This document shows positions 1-10,382 of a stretch of 64,000 bases of DNA, piece after piece. Below the pieces are notes generated by a model. The model worked only from the letters and a program-made list of their open reading frames with translations, ran no database searches and had not been told where the DNA came from. How positions within the stretch are numbered: position 1 is the first letter of the stretch; every line of letters starts with the position of its first letter. The position numbers and the translations under genes are program-made. Source of the DNA: Dellaglioa algida DSM 15638 (GTDB lineage Bacteria; Bacillota; Bacilli; Lactobacillales; Lactobacillaceae). Location: contig NZ_AZDI01000008.1 in assembly GCF_001434695.1 (NCBI RefSeq), positions 1 through 64,000 on the forward strand, given 5' to 3'.

Positions 1-99
1 CAGTCTGGGAGGACTGACGGAAAAAGGGGTAGGTATAATTAATTTCGGGGGAGAAATTAGTTATTCATTAACTTAATTCATTCGGGGAAATGAATTAAG
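1..99. other. Three consecutive hairpins with G-rich six-base loops
   Basis: Three stem-loops follow each other: CAGTC/GACTG (1-5 with 12-16, loop TGGGAG), TAATTTC/GAAATTA (40-46 with 53-59, loop GGGGGA) and CTTAATTCATT/AATGAATTAAG (72-82 with 89-99, loop CGGGGA). All stems are perfect and all loops are six bases. No reading frame covers them. Read on the minus strand, the loops become C-rich (TCCCCC, TCCCCG), as in small RNAs that pair with ribosome binding sites. The window edge cuts the region, so its gene context on the left is unknown. Bases 100-201 hold nothing I recognise. Confidence 0.5.
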
Positions 100-201
100 A
101 GTTAAAAGTTATTAATTAAGGTATGAATTTATAATAACAATGAGTTGTGAAGAAATTATGACGTAAAAAAGAAAAAATATAAAAAGTGTTCTCAACAATA
201 A

Positions 202-239
202 AAGAGCCTACTCTGATTGAAGTACCGGAGTAGGCTCTT
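202..239 (-). terminator. Rho-independent terminator of mscL
   Basis: A perfect 12-base-pair stem (202-213 with 228-239) lies 13 bases past the mscL stop codon, followed on the minus strand by a T-rich stretch. Confidence 0.85.
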
Positions 240-252
240 GGTGATTATTAGG

Positions 253-705
253 TTAGTCTTCTTTTGCAATTTTCTCTTCGATTTTCTTAGAAGCTTCTCG
301 AGGTAAGTCGCTGTCTCTTTCAGCTAATAAGTTACGAATATCTTTTAGATACTCTTCTGTCGGTGTTAACGCGACATCTAAGCTTTCGTCTTCATCTTTT
401 TCACTAGATTTGCTTGTTGCATTTCTGAGTGATGTTATCCCTTTTAGCAACATGAAGATAACGAAGGCGATGATTATAAAGTTGATGATATCATCTAAGA
501 ATTGTCCGATTTTAAAAGTTGTATCGCCAATTGTGAGCACAATTCCTGACAAATCAACCTTACCGACGACAAGCGCAATGATAGGGCCAATAATGTTAGT
601 TGTGAAAGATTTAACGATTGTTGTAAATGCGCCACCAATAATAACAGCGACAGCTAAATCCATCACGTTCCCACGAGTGATAAAATCTCTAAATTCTTTT
701 AACAT
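253..705 (-). CDS. mscL: Large-conductance mechanosensitive channel MscL
   Basis: This is the homo-oligomeric membrane channel that opens under membrane tension and releases solutes during hypo-osmotic shock. The N-terminus (MLKEFRDFITRGNVMDLAVAV) contains the conserved amphipathic helix followed by the pore-lining TM1 segment AVIIGGAFTTIV. A second hydrophobic helix (about residues 70-90) and a charged cytoplasmic tail follow. At 150 residues it is slightly longer than usual because of an acidic linker. The start is preceded by AAAGGAG. The gene is monocistronic, with its own terminator. Family identity is clear from the N-terminal signature. Confidence 0.95.
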   Translation of the reverse strand: MLKEFRDFITRGNVMDLAVAVIIGGAFTTIVKSFTTNIIGPIIALVVGKVDLSGIVLTIGDTTFKIGQFLDDIINFIIIAFVIFMLLKGITSLRNATSKSSEKDEDESLDVALTPTEEYLKDIRNLLAERDSDLPREASKKIEEKIAKED

Positions 706-849
706 AGTTAATAAGTCTCCTTTAGTTTGGTTAACTGTATCTTAAAGTATAACGGATTCAATGGCATATGTGAAATGGAAATTGTGAGTTAACAGGGATA
801 AATGCTATAATTAAGGCACAAATTAAAAGTCAGCGAGGAACAAATCGTT

Positions 850-1206
850 ATGAAACAGGTTAAAAAGAATAGTACATTATTATTGAGTATCCTTGTTATG
901 ATTATTGCGATTGTTTGGATCCGTGTCGGCGGAGATAACTTTTCTTTATCAAACGCTTATTTTTATATCGGAATCTGTTTGATTTTATTGGGTATCTGTT
1001 TCATATTAGGACAGGCGCAACTATTCGCCGGCTGGTTTAAACGTCGAGACAAAGGTGAATCTAAAGAAGATTATGCTGAACGAAAAATAGATGTTCGAAG
1101 TGTGGGTAGCAAAAAGAATCGGCCACTCAAAATTTCACCGTTTATGCGGGGATGTTTTATTATTGGAATGGTAATGATTGTCATCTCAATAGCCGTGACA
1201 CTTTAA
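850..1206 (+). CDS. DUF3899-type small membrane protein
   Basis: A 118-residue protein with three predicted membrane segments: about residues 9-24, 36-56 and 95-117. A basic loop lies between the second and third. The layout fits the DUF3899 family of Firmicutes membrane proteins, whose function is unknown. A GCGAGGAA ribosome site precedes the ATG. The gene is divergent from mscL and has no partner. The family assignment is from overall resemblance; no function can be given. Confidence 0.65.
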   Translation: MKQVKKNSTLLLSILVMIIAIVWIRVGGDNFSLSNAYFYIGICLILLGICFILGQAQLFAGWFKRRDKGESKEDYAERKIDVRSVGSKKNRPLKISPFMRGCFIIGMVMIVISIAVTL

Positions 1207-1248
1207 AAAAACGAAACTAGAAGTACGTAAATGAGAATTATGTGATTG

Positions 1249-1449
1249 ATGGCCCATCTATTAAAAGCTTTATTGCTTGTTGGAATATTCTTAATAGGTA
1301 TAGGTATCGCGTCTATTGAAACTTATATTAGGACGTTGGCCTTCTTTCGACAAGATTCTTGGCATTAGGTACTAGGAATACTGCTAATAAGGTTGGTAGC
1401 AATCATATCTGCAATGTACGTCATAATAGTGATGCTTTTTCAACTTTAA
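1249..1449 (+). pseudogene. Decayed small hydrophobic protein
   Basis: One frame from the ATG at 1249 encodes a hydrophobic stretch (LLKALLLVGIFLIGIGIA), is interrupted by TAG at 1366-1368, and then continues hydrophobic in the same frame to TAA at 1447-1449. A further in-frame-like scrap (GVISATALGAFIIKKVSK) follows near 1507-1568. The pattern fits a degraded small membrane gene, perhaps two. No ribosome site is convincing. The remainder of 1207-1592 holds nothing else I can identify. Confidence 0.35.
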
Positions 1450-1592
1450 ATAATTAGCTTTTGATTGTTATATTCGATATTGGGTGAACAAATATTTAAC
1501 GACTAGGGGTTATTTCAGCAACGGCATTAGGTGCATTCATCATTAAAAAAGTTTCAAAACAAAAATAATCATCTAAAATTAAAATAAATAAC

Positions 1593-1626
1593 AAAGGGAG
1601 CCCTCATTAATTGAGAGCTCCCTTTT
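1593..1626 (-). terminator. Terminator of the Cof-type phosphatase gene
   Basis: An inverted repeat AAAGGGAGC...GCTCCCTTT with inner CTC/GAG pairing lies just past the stop of the minus-strand phosphatase gene. Confidence 0.75.
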
Positions 1627-1649
1627 AAATCTGATTTTAATTGTTGTTT

Positions 1650-2465
1650 CTAGTTATTTAACGCATATTTCTGAATGGCTTTAGCGACACCTAATTCAAC
1701 ATTAGTAGCCGTTACAGCTTTGGCACTATCTTTTACTTCTTGGATAGCATTGCCCATGGCAACACCGAAACCAACAGCTTGCATCATTGATAAATCATTA
1801 CCTTGATCACCAAGTGCCATAACTTCTTCTTTTTTGATGCCTAATTTTTCGGCTAAGCCCATAACGGCATTACCTTTGCTGGCATTCTTATTTAAAAGTT
1901 CTAAGAAGAAGGGTTCACTTTGAACATAATAGTAGTTATCTGCGATTTTTGCGGGCAAGGCGTTAACAACGCGTGTGATAACTTCAGGATAATCAATATA
2001 CATTATTTTTGAAATAACAATATCTTTAGGCATTTCTTCTGGGTTACGGAAACGAAGTGGCATTTGAACCAAGAAAGATTCGGCAACCGTGTATTCACTA
2101 ATATCAGCATTGGGTGTGTACATCAGTTTTTGATCTTCAGCATGCATATGCACGTTCAATTCACGACTGGTTTCTTCAAGTAAGTGGTAATCGTTAATAT
2201 CTAATGTGTGGTGAATTAAACTTTCACCAGTACCAGAAACTTGGACTAAAGCGCCGTTAAATGTAATAACAAAATCGTCATCTGTTGTTAAATCTAATTT
2301 TTCTAAGTATTTTGTGACACCAGTTAATGGACGGCCGGTACAAAGAACGACCCGAATACCTGCAGCCTTAGCAGCTTTGATAGTAGCGATTGTTTCTGGC
2401 GCAATTTCTTTTTGATCATCAACAAGTGTGCCATCGATATCAATTGCGATTAATTTAATTGTCAT
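1650..2465 (-). CDS. Cof-type HAD sugar-phosphate phosphatase (YidA-like)
   Basis: A cytoplasmic haloacid-dehalogenase superfamily phosphatase of the Cof (IIB) subfamily, 271 residues, the usual family length. HAD motif I is IDIDGTLVDD near the N-terminus, with the nucleophile Asp. Motif II is VVLCTGRP. The Lys of motif III lies in SKGNAVMGLAEKLG, and motif IV is MALGDQGNDLSM. Substrates of this family are small phosphorylated sugars or cofactors; the exact one cannot be read here. The ATG sits 8 bases after AAAGGAG and overlaps the 3' end of the upstream HD gene by 11 bases, so the two are probably cotranscribed. Confidence 0.9.
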   Translation of the reverse strand: MTIKLIAIDIDGTLVDDQKEIAPETIATIKAAKAAGIRVVLCTGRPLTGVTKYLEKLDLTTDDDFVITFNGALVQVSGTGESLIHHTLDINDYHLLEETSRELNVHMHAEDQKLMYTPNADISEYTVAESFLVQMPLRFRNPEEMPKDIVISKIMYIDYPEVITRVVNALPAKIADNYYYVQSEPFFLELLNKNASKGNAVMGLAEKLGIKKEEVMALGDQGNDLSMMQAVGFGVAMGNAIQEVKDSAKAVTATNVELGVAKAIQKYALNN

Positions 2466-3822
2466 GTTGTGTAATCTCCTTTGGGTGAATTAAGTTATCG
2501 TTGTTAATATAAGTTCTGAACTGGTTATAAATATCTACGAATAAATCATCTTCTGATTTCAACAATTCTCTTGGGAAGAAGAAACGCCTGTCACCTGAAA
2601 CTTTGCCGGTAATTGAGGCAACTAGGTCGCTAACACTAGAAAGCTCAACGAGCGAGCCGTCTTCTTGAGCCAATTCGATTTGAGTACGTGGTTTATCCTT
2701 AGTTGGATCATAGGCGTCGTAAGGTAAATCGTAACTATCGTTTTCAGCCGTATAATATTCAGGGTTGAAGCCGGCTGATTCGATTAAACGCTCTAAATCA
2801 GGAAGCAAGTCGGCCGTATTCGCATCAAATTTAATTGATTTGAAAGGTTTACGATCTAAAAAACGAACGGCTAAATCACTTAAAATGGTATCCGTATTTT
2901 GACGCCATTCTGTGAAATAAGTCGTTAAAACACCATCATCTAACTGTAAGTAATCGTCTAACGAGAAATCATTCTCAAAAAGTGGAATCAATAACTTTGG
3001 AGAATCTTCAAGACCTAATCGATTATTTTCGTATAGATACTTAGCACGATGTAAGAGGTGACTTAAAATAACTTCCATTGATCTAGAAATTGGATGGAAA
3101 TAAACTTGGACGTACATTTGAAAACGACTGACGATATAATCTTCAACCGCATGCATCCCGTTAATATCGAATGCAATGCCGCCTTTATAAGGGCGCATCA
3201 CGCGTAAAATCCGTGTTAAATCAAATGTTCCATAATTTGTACCCGTATAGTAAGAATCGCGTAGCAGATAATCCATACGATCTGCATCAATTTGACTGGA
3301 AATTAATTGAACAACCTGTGGGTTCGGATATTTTTTCTGAATGACACTTGCGACCTTTGCCGGGAAATCAGTTGAAACACCTGCTAAAACTTGATTGATT
3401 TCGGTTGAAGGATCAGTCAAAATTTGTGCGGTAATAGCTTCATGGTCTGTTTTGAAGATATGCTCAAAAGTATGCGAGTAAGGGCCGTGGCCAATATCAT
3501 GCAAGAGTGCAGCACATAACGCAACTAATTTTTCAGAATCATCCCATAAACCGTCACCGGCTTCTTTGGTTGGGTAATTACGTTGAAAGTTATCGCAAAT
3601 GCGACGCGTAATCTCATAAACACCAACAGAGTGAGTGAAACGAGAATGTTCAGCACCATGGAATGTTAGTGATGTTGTACCCAGTTGTTTAATTCGGCGT
3701 AAACGCTGAAATTCTTTAGTATTAATTAAGTCTAAAATGACTTGATGTTGCACATAAATGTAATCGTGAATTGGATCACGTAATACTTTTTCTCTAGTGA
3801 GTAACGGTGATTGTTCGAGCAA
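2455..3822 (-). CDS. HD-domain phosphohydrolase (YwfO-like)
   Basis: A 455-residue cytoplasmic HD-superfamily metal-dependent phosphohydrolase. The early motif RDPIHDYIYV, the metal-binding H...HD motif (EHSRFTHSVGVYEI, then ALLHDIGHGPYSHTFEH) and the later SSQIDADRMDYLLRDSYYTG are characteristic of the YwfO/dGTPase-like family. Members act on nucleotides or are nucleotide-regulated phosphohydrolases; the substrate here is unknown. The start is a TTG preceded by GGAGGG at good spacing. It is the first gene of a two-gene minus-strand operon with the Cof-type phosphatase. Confidence 0.85.
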   Translation of the reverse strand: MLEQSPLLTREKVLRDPIHDYIYVQHQVILDLINTKEFQRLRRIKQLGTTSLTFHGAEHSRFTHSVGVYEITRRICDNFQRNYPTKEAGDGLWDDSEKLVALCAALLHDIGHGPYSHTFEHIFKTDHEAITAQILTDPSTEINQVLAGVSTDFPAKVASVIQKKYPNPQVVQLISSQIDADRMDYLLRDSYYTGTNYGTFDLTRILRVMRPYKGGIAFDINGMHAVEDYIVSRFQMYVQVYFHPISRSMEVILSHLLHRAKYLYENNRLGLEDSPKLLIPLFENDFSLDDYLQLDDGVLTTYFTEWRQNTDTILSDLAVRFLDRKPFKSIKFDANTADLLPDLERLIESAGFNPEYYTAENDSYDLPYDAYDPTKDKPRTQIELAQEDGSLVELSSVSDLVASITGKVSGDRRFFFPRELLKSEDDLFVDIYNQFRTYINNDNLIHPKEITQHDN

Positions 3823-4000
3823 TAGAAATCCCTCCTCGAAAATTTAACGACAAATTGAGTCCATGTAATGACGCAATACTTTCATTATAACGAACATTCG
3901 TAATTTAGTCATGATATAATCCTGATTTTAAGTAACGACATTTATGAAAATCTAAGTTATAATACAATGAAACAATAAGGTGAACGGAGGACTCAGTCAC

Positions 4001-4441
4001 GTGGCAATCACATTGGATAAACAAATTGCAATTCATTTAGAAACGGTTAAAACGCAAGAAGGCGAAGTTGAACGCTACGTCATTGAAACGACAGGTCAAC
4101 TTGTTCGTTTAGGCGACGGGATGTACATCAGATATAAAGAAGAAGATGAAGAGACTGGTCAAACAATTCCAGTCACATTTAAATTACAAGATGATGGCGA
4201 AATTCAATTAACACGAGAAACAGATGCCATCCGAACAAAATTAATCTTTTTGGCGCAAAAAAAGATTAGCGGAACTTATAAAACGGCGTATGGCCGGATT
4301 CCAATTGAAATTGAAACGAAACGGCTAAAAAGCCAATTAAAAAATCAACCTATTTCGGGGTCAGTTGAGATTGATTACCGATTGACAACTAATGGTGAAT
4401 TATTAGGAGACTACAATATCCGATTGCAATTTACCGCATAA
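4001..4441 (+). CDS. DUF1934 beta-barrel protein (YwiB-like)
   Basis: A small cytoplasmic protein of the DUF1934 family, predicted to fold as a lipocalin-like beta-barrel. The alternating hydrophobic/charged strands (MYIRYKEEDEETG, VTFKLQDDGEIQLTR, GSVEIDYRLTTNGELLGDY) fit this. I place the start at the GTG at 4001, because ACGGAGG at 3984-3990 is correctly spaced for it; a frame extension upstream would run through the ribosome site. The family lies next to rpoE in many lactobacilli. Function is unknown. Confidence 0.75.
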   Translation: MAITLDKQIAIHLETVKTQEGEVERYVIETTGQLVRLGDGMYIRYKEEDEETGQTIPVTFKLQDDGEIQLTRETDAIRTKLIFLAQKKISGTYKTAYGRIPIEIETKRLKSQLKNQPISGSVEIDYRLTTNGELLGDYNIRLQFTA

Positions 4442-4485
4442 AAATGTATGATTAAGAGTAGACTTTTGGAAAGGACGTGTGCTAG

Positions 4486-5082
4486 TTGGAGCTTAAACAA
4501 TTCGATGGCCAAAACAAAGACGAGTTATCAATGATTGAGGTTGCTCACGCAATCTTATCGCAACATGGTGACGTCATGGGTTTTGCTGACTTAACTAATG
4601 AAATCCAAACATATCTTGGTAAAAATGATTTAGAAGTGAGAGATCGCTTATCACAATTTTACACAGATTTGAACGCAGATGGTAGTTTCATTTCGCTTGG
4701 AGAGAACTTATGGGGATTACGTTCATGGTATCCCTTCGATTCAATCGATGAAGCTGTTGCTCATGTGGAAGATGAAGATGACGAAGATCGTCCTAAACGT
4801 AAAAAACGTAAGAAAGTTAATGCTTTCTTAGCAGATGTCGCTGATGATGATGACGTTATCGATTACAATGATGACGATCCTGAGGACGATGATTTAGATG
4901 CAACTTATGAAGATGACGACGATGATGACGATGAAGATGCAGAAATCAAAGGCTATGATAAAGATCTTGATGAAATAGCTGATGATGATTCTGATGATGA
5001 AGAAGAATTACCAGAAGGTATTGAAGATCAATTATCTGAGATAGCTGATGATGATACAGATGATGACGAGGAAAATAGTTAA
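4486..5082 (+). CDS. rpoE: RNA polymerase delta subunit
   Basis: The delta subunit of Gram-positive RNA polymerase, which helps release of RNA and promoter selectivity and recycling. The N-terminal domain (about residues 1-90, including SMIEVAHAILSQHG and LWGLRSWYPFDSIDE) is the folded HARE-HTH region. The C-terminal half is an extremely acidic Asp/Glu tail, with one basic insert (RPKRKKRKK) that fits the known charged linker. The start is TTG after GGAAAGGA. It sits directly before pyrG, the standard order in Bacillus and lactobacilli. Confidence 0.95.
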   Translation: MELKQFDGQNKDELSMIEVAHAILSQHGDVMGFADLTNEIQTYLGKNDLEVRDRLSQFYTDLNADGSFISLGENLWGLRSWYPFDSIDEAVAHVEDEDDEDRPKRKKRKKVNAFLADVADDDDVIDYNDDDPEDDDLDATYEDDDDDDDEDAEIKGYDKDLDEIADDDSDDEEELPEGIEDQLSEIADDDTDDDEENS

Positions 5083-5088
5083 AAGGAC

Positions 5089-6891
<1,803 letters not shown>

Positions 6892-6905
6892 TAAATAATG
6901 AACGA

Positions 6906-6940
6906 AGAGAGGTTAACATTCCGTTGACCTCTCTTTTTTT
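6906..6940 (+). terminator. pyrG terminator
   Basis: A 12-base-pair stem with one mismatch (6906-6917 with 6923-6934) is followed by a run of seven T residues. Confidence 0.9.
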
Positions 6941-6951
6941 GTGCATAGGGG

Positions 6952-6986
6952 TTGTATTAATTTGTGTACTATGTATAATAGTACAC
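6952..6986 (+). promoter_or_regulatory. Promoter with overlapping GntR-type operator
   Basis: TTGTAT (6952-6957), a 16-base spacer and a consensus TATAAT (6974-6979) form the promoter. A perfect inverted repeat, GTGTACTAT / ATAGTACAC with a 5-base centre (6964-6986), covers the -10 box. A dimeric repressor bound there would block polymerase, so the downstream GntR protein probably autoregulates this operon. Confidence 0.75.
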
Positions 6987-7004
6987 ATGGTGGAGGTGAG
7001 ATAA

Positions 7005-7379
7005 GTGCAAATTAATAAGACAAGCAGTAAACCATTTTATGAACAATTAATATCAGGTATTAAAGAAGATATCTTTAAAGGTATTTTACAAACAGACGAT
7101 AAAGTCCCATCGGTCAGAGAAATGGCTAAAATTCATGAGATGAATCCGAATACGGTTAGTAAAGCCTACAAGGTGCTCGAGTCGCAAGATGTACTTGTCA
7201 CCGTTAAAGGCCGTGGTACGTATGTTAAAGCAACAAATGAGAGTGATCGTGATGAACGTCAGATTCAAAAAGTTCGTACGATATTATTAGACACAATTAA
7301 AGAAGTAACTTATCTAGGTGTACAAGAAAATGAAATACATGATTGGATTAAACAATATTTTGAAAAGGGGGAGAGCTAA
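7005..7379 (+). CDS. GntR-family regulator, YtrA subfamily
   Basis: A 124-residue transcription regulator with only the N-terminal winged helix-turn-helix (about residues 10-75) and a short C-terminal helical dimer region. This is the hallmark of the YtrA subfamily. The motif VPSVREMAKIHEMNPNTVSKAYKVLE is shortened here to its recognisable core SVREMAKIHEMNPNTVSKAY. The start is GTG after GGAGGTGAG. It leads an operon with an ABC ATPase and permease, the usual partners of YtrA repressors, which often respond to cell-envelope stress. A palindrome over its own promoter supports autorepression. Confidence 0.88.
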   Translation: MQINKTSSKPFYEQLISGIKEDIFKGILQTDDKVPSVREMAKIHEMNPNTVSKAYKVLESQDVLVTVKGRGTYVKATNESDRDERQIQKVRTILLDTIKEVTYLGVQENEIHDWIKQYFEKGES

Positions 7380-7381
7380 AC

Positions 7382-8275
7382 ATGGGATTTGAAATTAAAG
7401 GATTATCAGAAAAAATCGGAGACAAAGACATATTAAAAGATATTAATATTAGCTTGGTCCCCGGAGAAATTGTAGGTCTAATTGGCCGTAATGGTGTCGG
7501 TAAAACGACGTTATTTAGGTCAATCGCGGGCCAATACATACCAGATACTGGCGATATTTTGATTGATGACCAATGGATTAAAGAAGATTTAACGTTAAAG
7601 GAAAAGCTCTTCTACTTGGATACTCAAAATAACTTTTTTGATAGCTACACAATCGACAAAATCGCCGACTTTTACGAGTTAGCCTATCAAACATTCGATC
7701 GTGAAAAATATAACAATTGGGTCATCGAATATGATTTACCACGTCAAACGAAATACCGTCAATTCTCTAAGGGGATGCAAGGGTTATTTAACATTGTTTT
7801 AGCTTTTTCAACCGGAGCACCATACGTGATTTTAGATGAACCGTTGGACGGTTTGGATGTTATCGTTCGTAAGCAGGTTTTTCAGATTATTATCGATGCC
7901 GTTTCTGAAGATCAGCGAGGCGTTTTGATTTCGTCACATAACCTAGAAGAGTTAGACCGACTTATCGATCGCGCGATTGTATTGAAGGGTAGTCATATTG
8001 TGAGTGATTATCGCTTAGAAGATACGCGTTCAGAAGCTCGAAAAGTACAATTAGTGTTTAAATCAAAAGAAATTCCAACTTTTGTCAAAGAAAATAGCCG
8101 CGCCATTAGTATTCAAGGACGCGTAGTCGTTGTTTTATTTGAACATTATTCGGCAGAACTTGAGGCGCAAATTCAAGCTGAAGACCCAGCGTTATTTGAA
8201 GAATTGCCGTTAACTCTGGAAGACTTATTCCGAGCAAGCATTTCAGCTAAAGAAAGTACTGAAGGTGAAAAATAA
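7382..8275 (+). CDS. ABC transporter ATP-binding protein (YtrB-like)
   Basis: A 297-residue ABC ATPase. Walker A is GRNGVGKTTL, the signature region is RQFSKGMQGLFN and Walker B is YVILDEPLDGLD, followed by the H-loop SSHNLEELD. The signature differs from the canonical LSGGQ, as is common in ABC-2-type export ATPases. It begins 2 bases after the GntR gene and its stop overlaps the next start by one base. It probably energises the following permease. Substrate is unknown; YtrA-type systems are usually linked to envelope stress or antibiotic response. Confidence 0.9.
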   Translation: MGFEIKGLSEKIGDKDILKDINISLVPGEIVGLIGRNGVGKTTLFRSIAGQYIPDTGDILIDDQWIKEDLTLKEKLFYLDTQNNFFDSYTIDKIADFYELAYQTFDREKYNNWVIEYDLPRQTKYRQFSKGMQGLFNIVLAFSTGAPYVILDEPLDGLDVIVRKQVFQIIIDAVSEDQRGVLISSHNLEELDRLIDRAIVLKGSHIVSDYRLEDTRSEARKVQLVFKSKEIPTFVKENSRAISIQGRVVVVLFEHYSAELEAQIQAEDPALFEELPLTLEDLFRASISAKESTEGEK

Positions 8276-9342
8276 TGACAGTAAATAAGAGATTGAATCA
8301 AATTGTTTGGCAAAGATACAAGTGGTTTATCGCGTTATTTGTTGCTTTAATTGTCGGGGTATCGATGATGAACACGGTGGGCACCATTAATAGTGTCAAG
8401 GATACAGAAAAGATGACAACATACGAGTATTATGTCAAGCAAACCAATTCTGATGCTAAAGAAAGTAAAATAAAAAACCATGTCAGTCAGTTAGATTATA
8501 AAAAGTATCAAGCAGATATGGGTTATAATGATGGCTCAACTATTCTGGGCAATGCCTGGTCAGAAATATTTCTTTTATTTATAGTCGGTGTGGGTCTGTT
8601 TACGAGTTTATATGATTTAAAAACAAAATTTAATGAATTTATCTTTTCGAGTGGTTTTTCAAGACGTCGATATTTTTGGAAAAAATCAGGATTAATATTT
8701 ATAACGACACTTGCAACAATCGTAATCTGTATGATAGCAGATGTTGGTATTGCTAAACTATTCATTTCAAGCAATTATTTCCACGTTTCAGAATCATTTT
8801 TAGTATTAAAATTGGGACATTATATAGCGGGATATACTGCCATATATGCTGTTGGAACCATTGTTGGAATTCTAGTGAACGGTATTTTAGCAGCAACAAT
8901 AACTGCATTTGGGTTTCTTGGAAGTTGGATAATATTTACGGGGGCATTCCTCAATAATAGCATGGGTAATCCTTTTAATTATGCGTCCGAATATAATATG
9001 GAAATGATGGGGCCTAGCGTCCCAGTCCAGATAGTAATATTCTTGATTTTAGCCGCGTTAATGATGTGGGCAGCTTCTTATTTCTTTAATAATCTGTCAT
9101 TAGAACAAGACGGTCCTTACTTACAATTTAACTATCTAAAAAAACCGTTACTGATTTTTGTAACTCTTTATATTGGATTCATTATTGGTGGGCAAGGTCG
9201 CGGTTATACAAAGCTGAGTGAAATGATAAAAGTGGGCGTCATTACCGGGATTATCACGTTTATCGTTGCGTATATCGTTATCTATCGGCCACAAAACATT
9301 TGGCAAAAGATACAAAATAAATCTTCAAAAAATAAATCTTAA
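8275..9342 (+). CDS. ABC transporter permease of the GntR-linked operon
   Basis: A 355-residue integral membrane protein. It has an N-terminal membrane segment (about 18-38), an extracytoplasmic stretch of about 60 residues, then at least five further hydrophobic segments. This matches ABC-2-type permeases. Its ATG overlaps the stop of the ATPase gene (TAATG), so translation is likely coupled. It is the last gene of the operon and is followed by a clear terminator. Confidence 0.82.
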   Translation: MTVNKRLNQIVWQRYKWFIALFVALIVGVSMMNTVGTINSVKDTEKMTTYEYYVKQTNSDAKESKIKNHVSQLDYKKYQADMGYNDGSTILGNAWSEIFLLFIVGVGLFTSLYDLKTKFNEFIFSSGFSRRRYFWKKSGLIFITTLATIVICMIADVGIAKLFISSNYFHVSESFLVLKLGHYIAGYTAIYAVGTIVGILVNGILAATITAFGFLGSWIIFTGAFLNNSMGNPFNYASEYNMEMMGPSVPVQIVIFLILAALMMWAASYFFNNLSLEQDGPYLQFNYLKKPLLIFVTLYIGFIIGGQGRGYTKLSEMIKVGVITGIITFIVAYIVIYRPQNIWQKIQNKSSKNKS

Positions 9343-9347
9343 AAAAT

Positions 9348-9383
9348 AATAGCCCTCTATTCATAACGAATAGGGGGCTATTT
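9348..9383 (+). terminator. Terminator of the GntR/ABC operon
   Basis: A 15-base-pair stem with one wobble position (9348-9362 with 9368-9382) is followed by only a short T stretch. Confidence 0.75.
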
Positions 9384-9476
9384 CGACCTTACAAACTTGT
9401 TAGTATGTATAATAAGTGGATTATGATAAACTACAATTTATACACATAAAAGCGATATTATTGGGAGGGATTCAGT

Positions 9477-10382
9477 TTGAAAGAAATGTTAACGATAAAT
9501 AATTTAACAAAGAGTTTCGGCAAAAAGACAGTGCTTAAAGGGATTGACTTCAAGATTTCGGAAGGTGAGATTGTTGGACTTGTTGGTGCTAATGGTGCCG
9601 GTAAAACAACCATCATGAAATCCATTCTTGGATTAGCTAGTTACCAAGCAGGAGAAATAACGATTGATGGGAAGATGGTTTCAACAACGAGTCATCAGGC
9701 GTTAGAAGAAGTCGGTGCGTTAATTGAATACCCCGGTATTTATCCATTTTTAAGTGGCTATGATCATTTAAAATTATTCTCTGAAAATAATACTAAAGAA
9801 GAACTAGACGAAATTGTGGCTGACCTACATATGACAGATTATATTAACCGTAAGGCTAAGTCATACTCATTGGGGATGAAACAAAAATTAGGAATTGCCT
9901 TGGCATTATTGAATCGACCAAGATTAATTATTTTGGATGAACCAATGAATGGACTTGATCCTCAAGCAACACGTGACGTCCGTGAACTTGTATTGAAATT
10001 ATCAAAAAAAGGAACATCGTTCTTAATTTCAAGTCATATTTTGGGCGAATTAGAAAAGATCGTTGATCATTTTATCATTTTAAACAAAGGTAAAATCATT
10101 CAAGCAATGTCTGTTGAGGAATTAAATGCGGGACATAGCCATTACGTTATGTTAACGACAACTGATAATGAAAAAGCTAAGGAAGTTTTAACGGCGGCTA
10201 AGTATGAGCTACAAGTTGACCGATCAGTTAAAATTAAAATGAGTGAAAATGCTGATTTGGCAAATATTATTCAAGTTCTTTATGATAATAAAATTCAAAT
10301 CAATGATGTTAGACATCAAGAAAATGATATGGAAGAATCATTGCTTAATTTATTAGATCAAAAAGATGGGGGTAAAGCCTGA
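9477..10382 (+). CDS. ABC transporter ATP-binding protein (BcrA-like)
   Basis: A 301-residue ABC ATPase of the bacitracin/lantibiotic-exporter type. Walker A is GANGAGKTTI, the signature is YSLGMKQKLGIALAL, Walker B is LIILDEPMNGLDPQ and the H-loop is SSHILGELE. The variant signature SLGMKQ is typical of BcrA-like proteins involved in peptide-antibiotic immunity. The start is TTG, 7 bases after GGGAGGG; an ATG three codons in is the alternative. It is coupled to the next permease gene through a TGATG overlap. The substrate is not visible. Confidence 0.9.
   Translation: MKEMLTINNLTKSFGKKTVLKGIDFKISEGEIVGLVGANGAGKTTIMKSILGLASYQAGEITIDGKMVSTTSHQALEEVGALIEYPGIYPFLSGYDHLKLFSENNTKEELDEIVADLHMTDYINRKAKSYSLGMKQKLGIALALLNRPRLIILDEPMNGLDPQATRDVRELVLKLSKKGTSFLISSHILGELEKIVDHFIILNKGKIIQAMSVEELNAGHSHYVMLTTTDNEKAKEVLTAAKYELQVDRSVKIKMSENADLANIIQVLYDNKIQINDVRHQENDMEESLLNLLDQKDGGKA

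Noticed and set aside
2455-2465. Possible frameshift joining the HD and Cof genes
   Set aside because: The overlap is an ordinary 11-base gene overlap with a proper ribosome site for the second gene.
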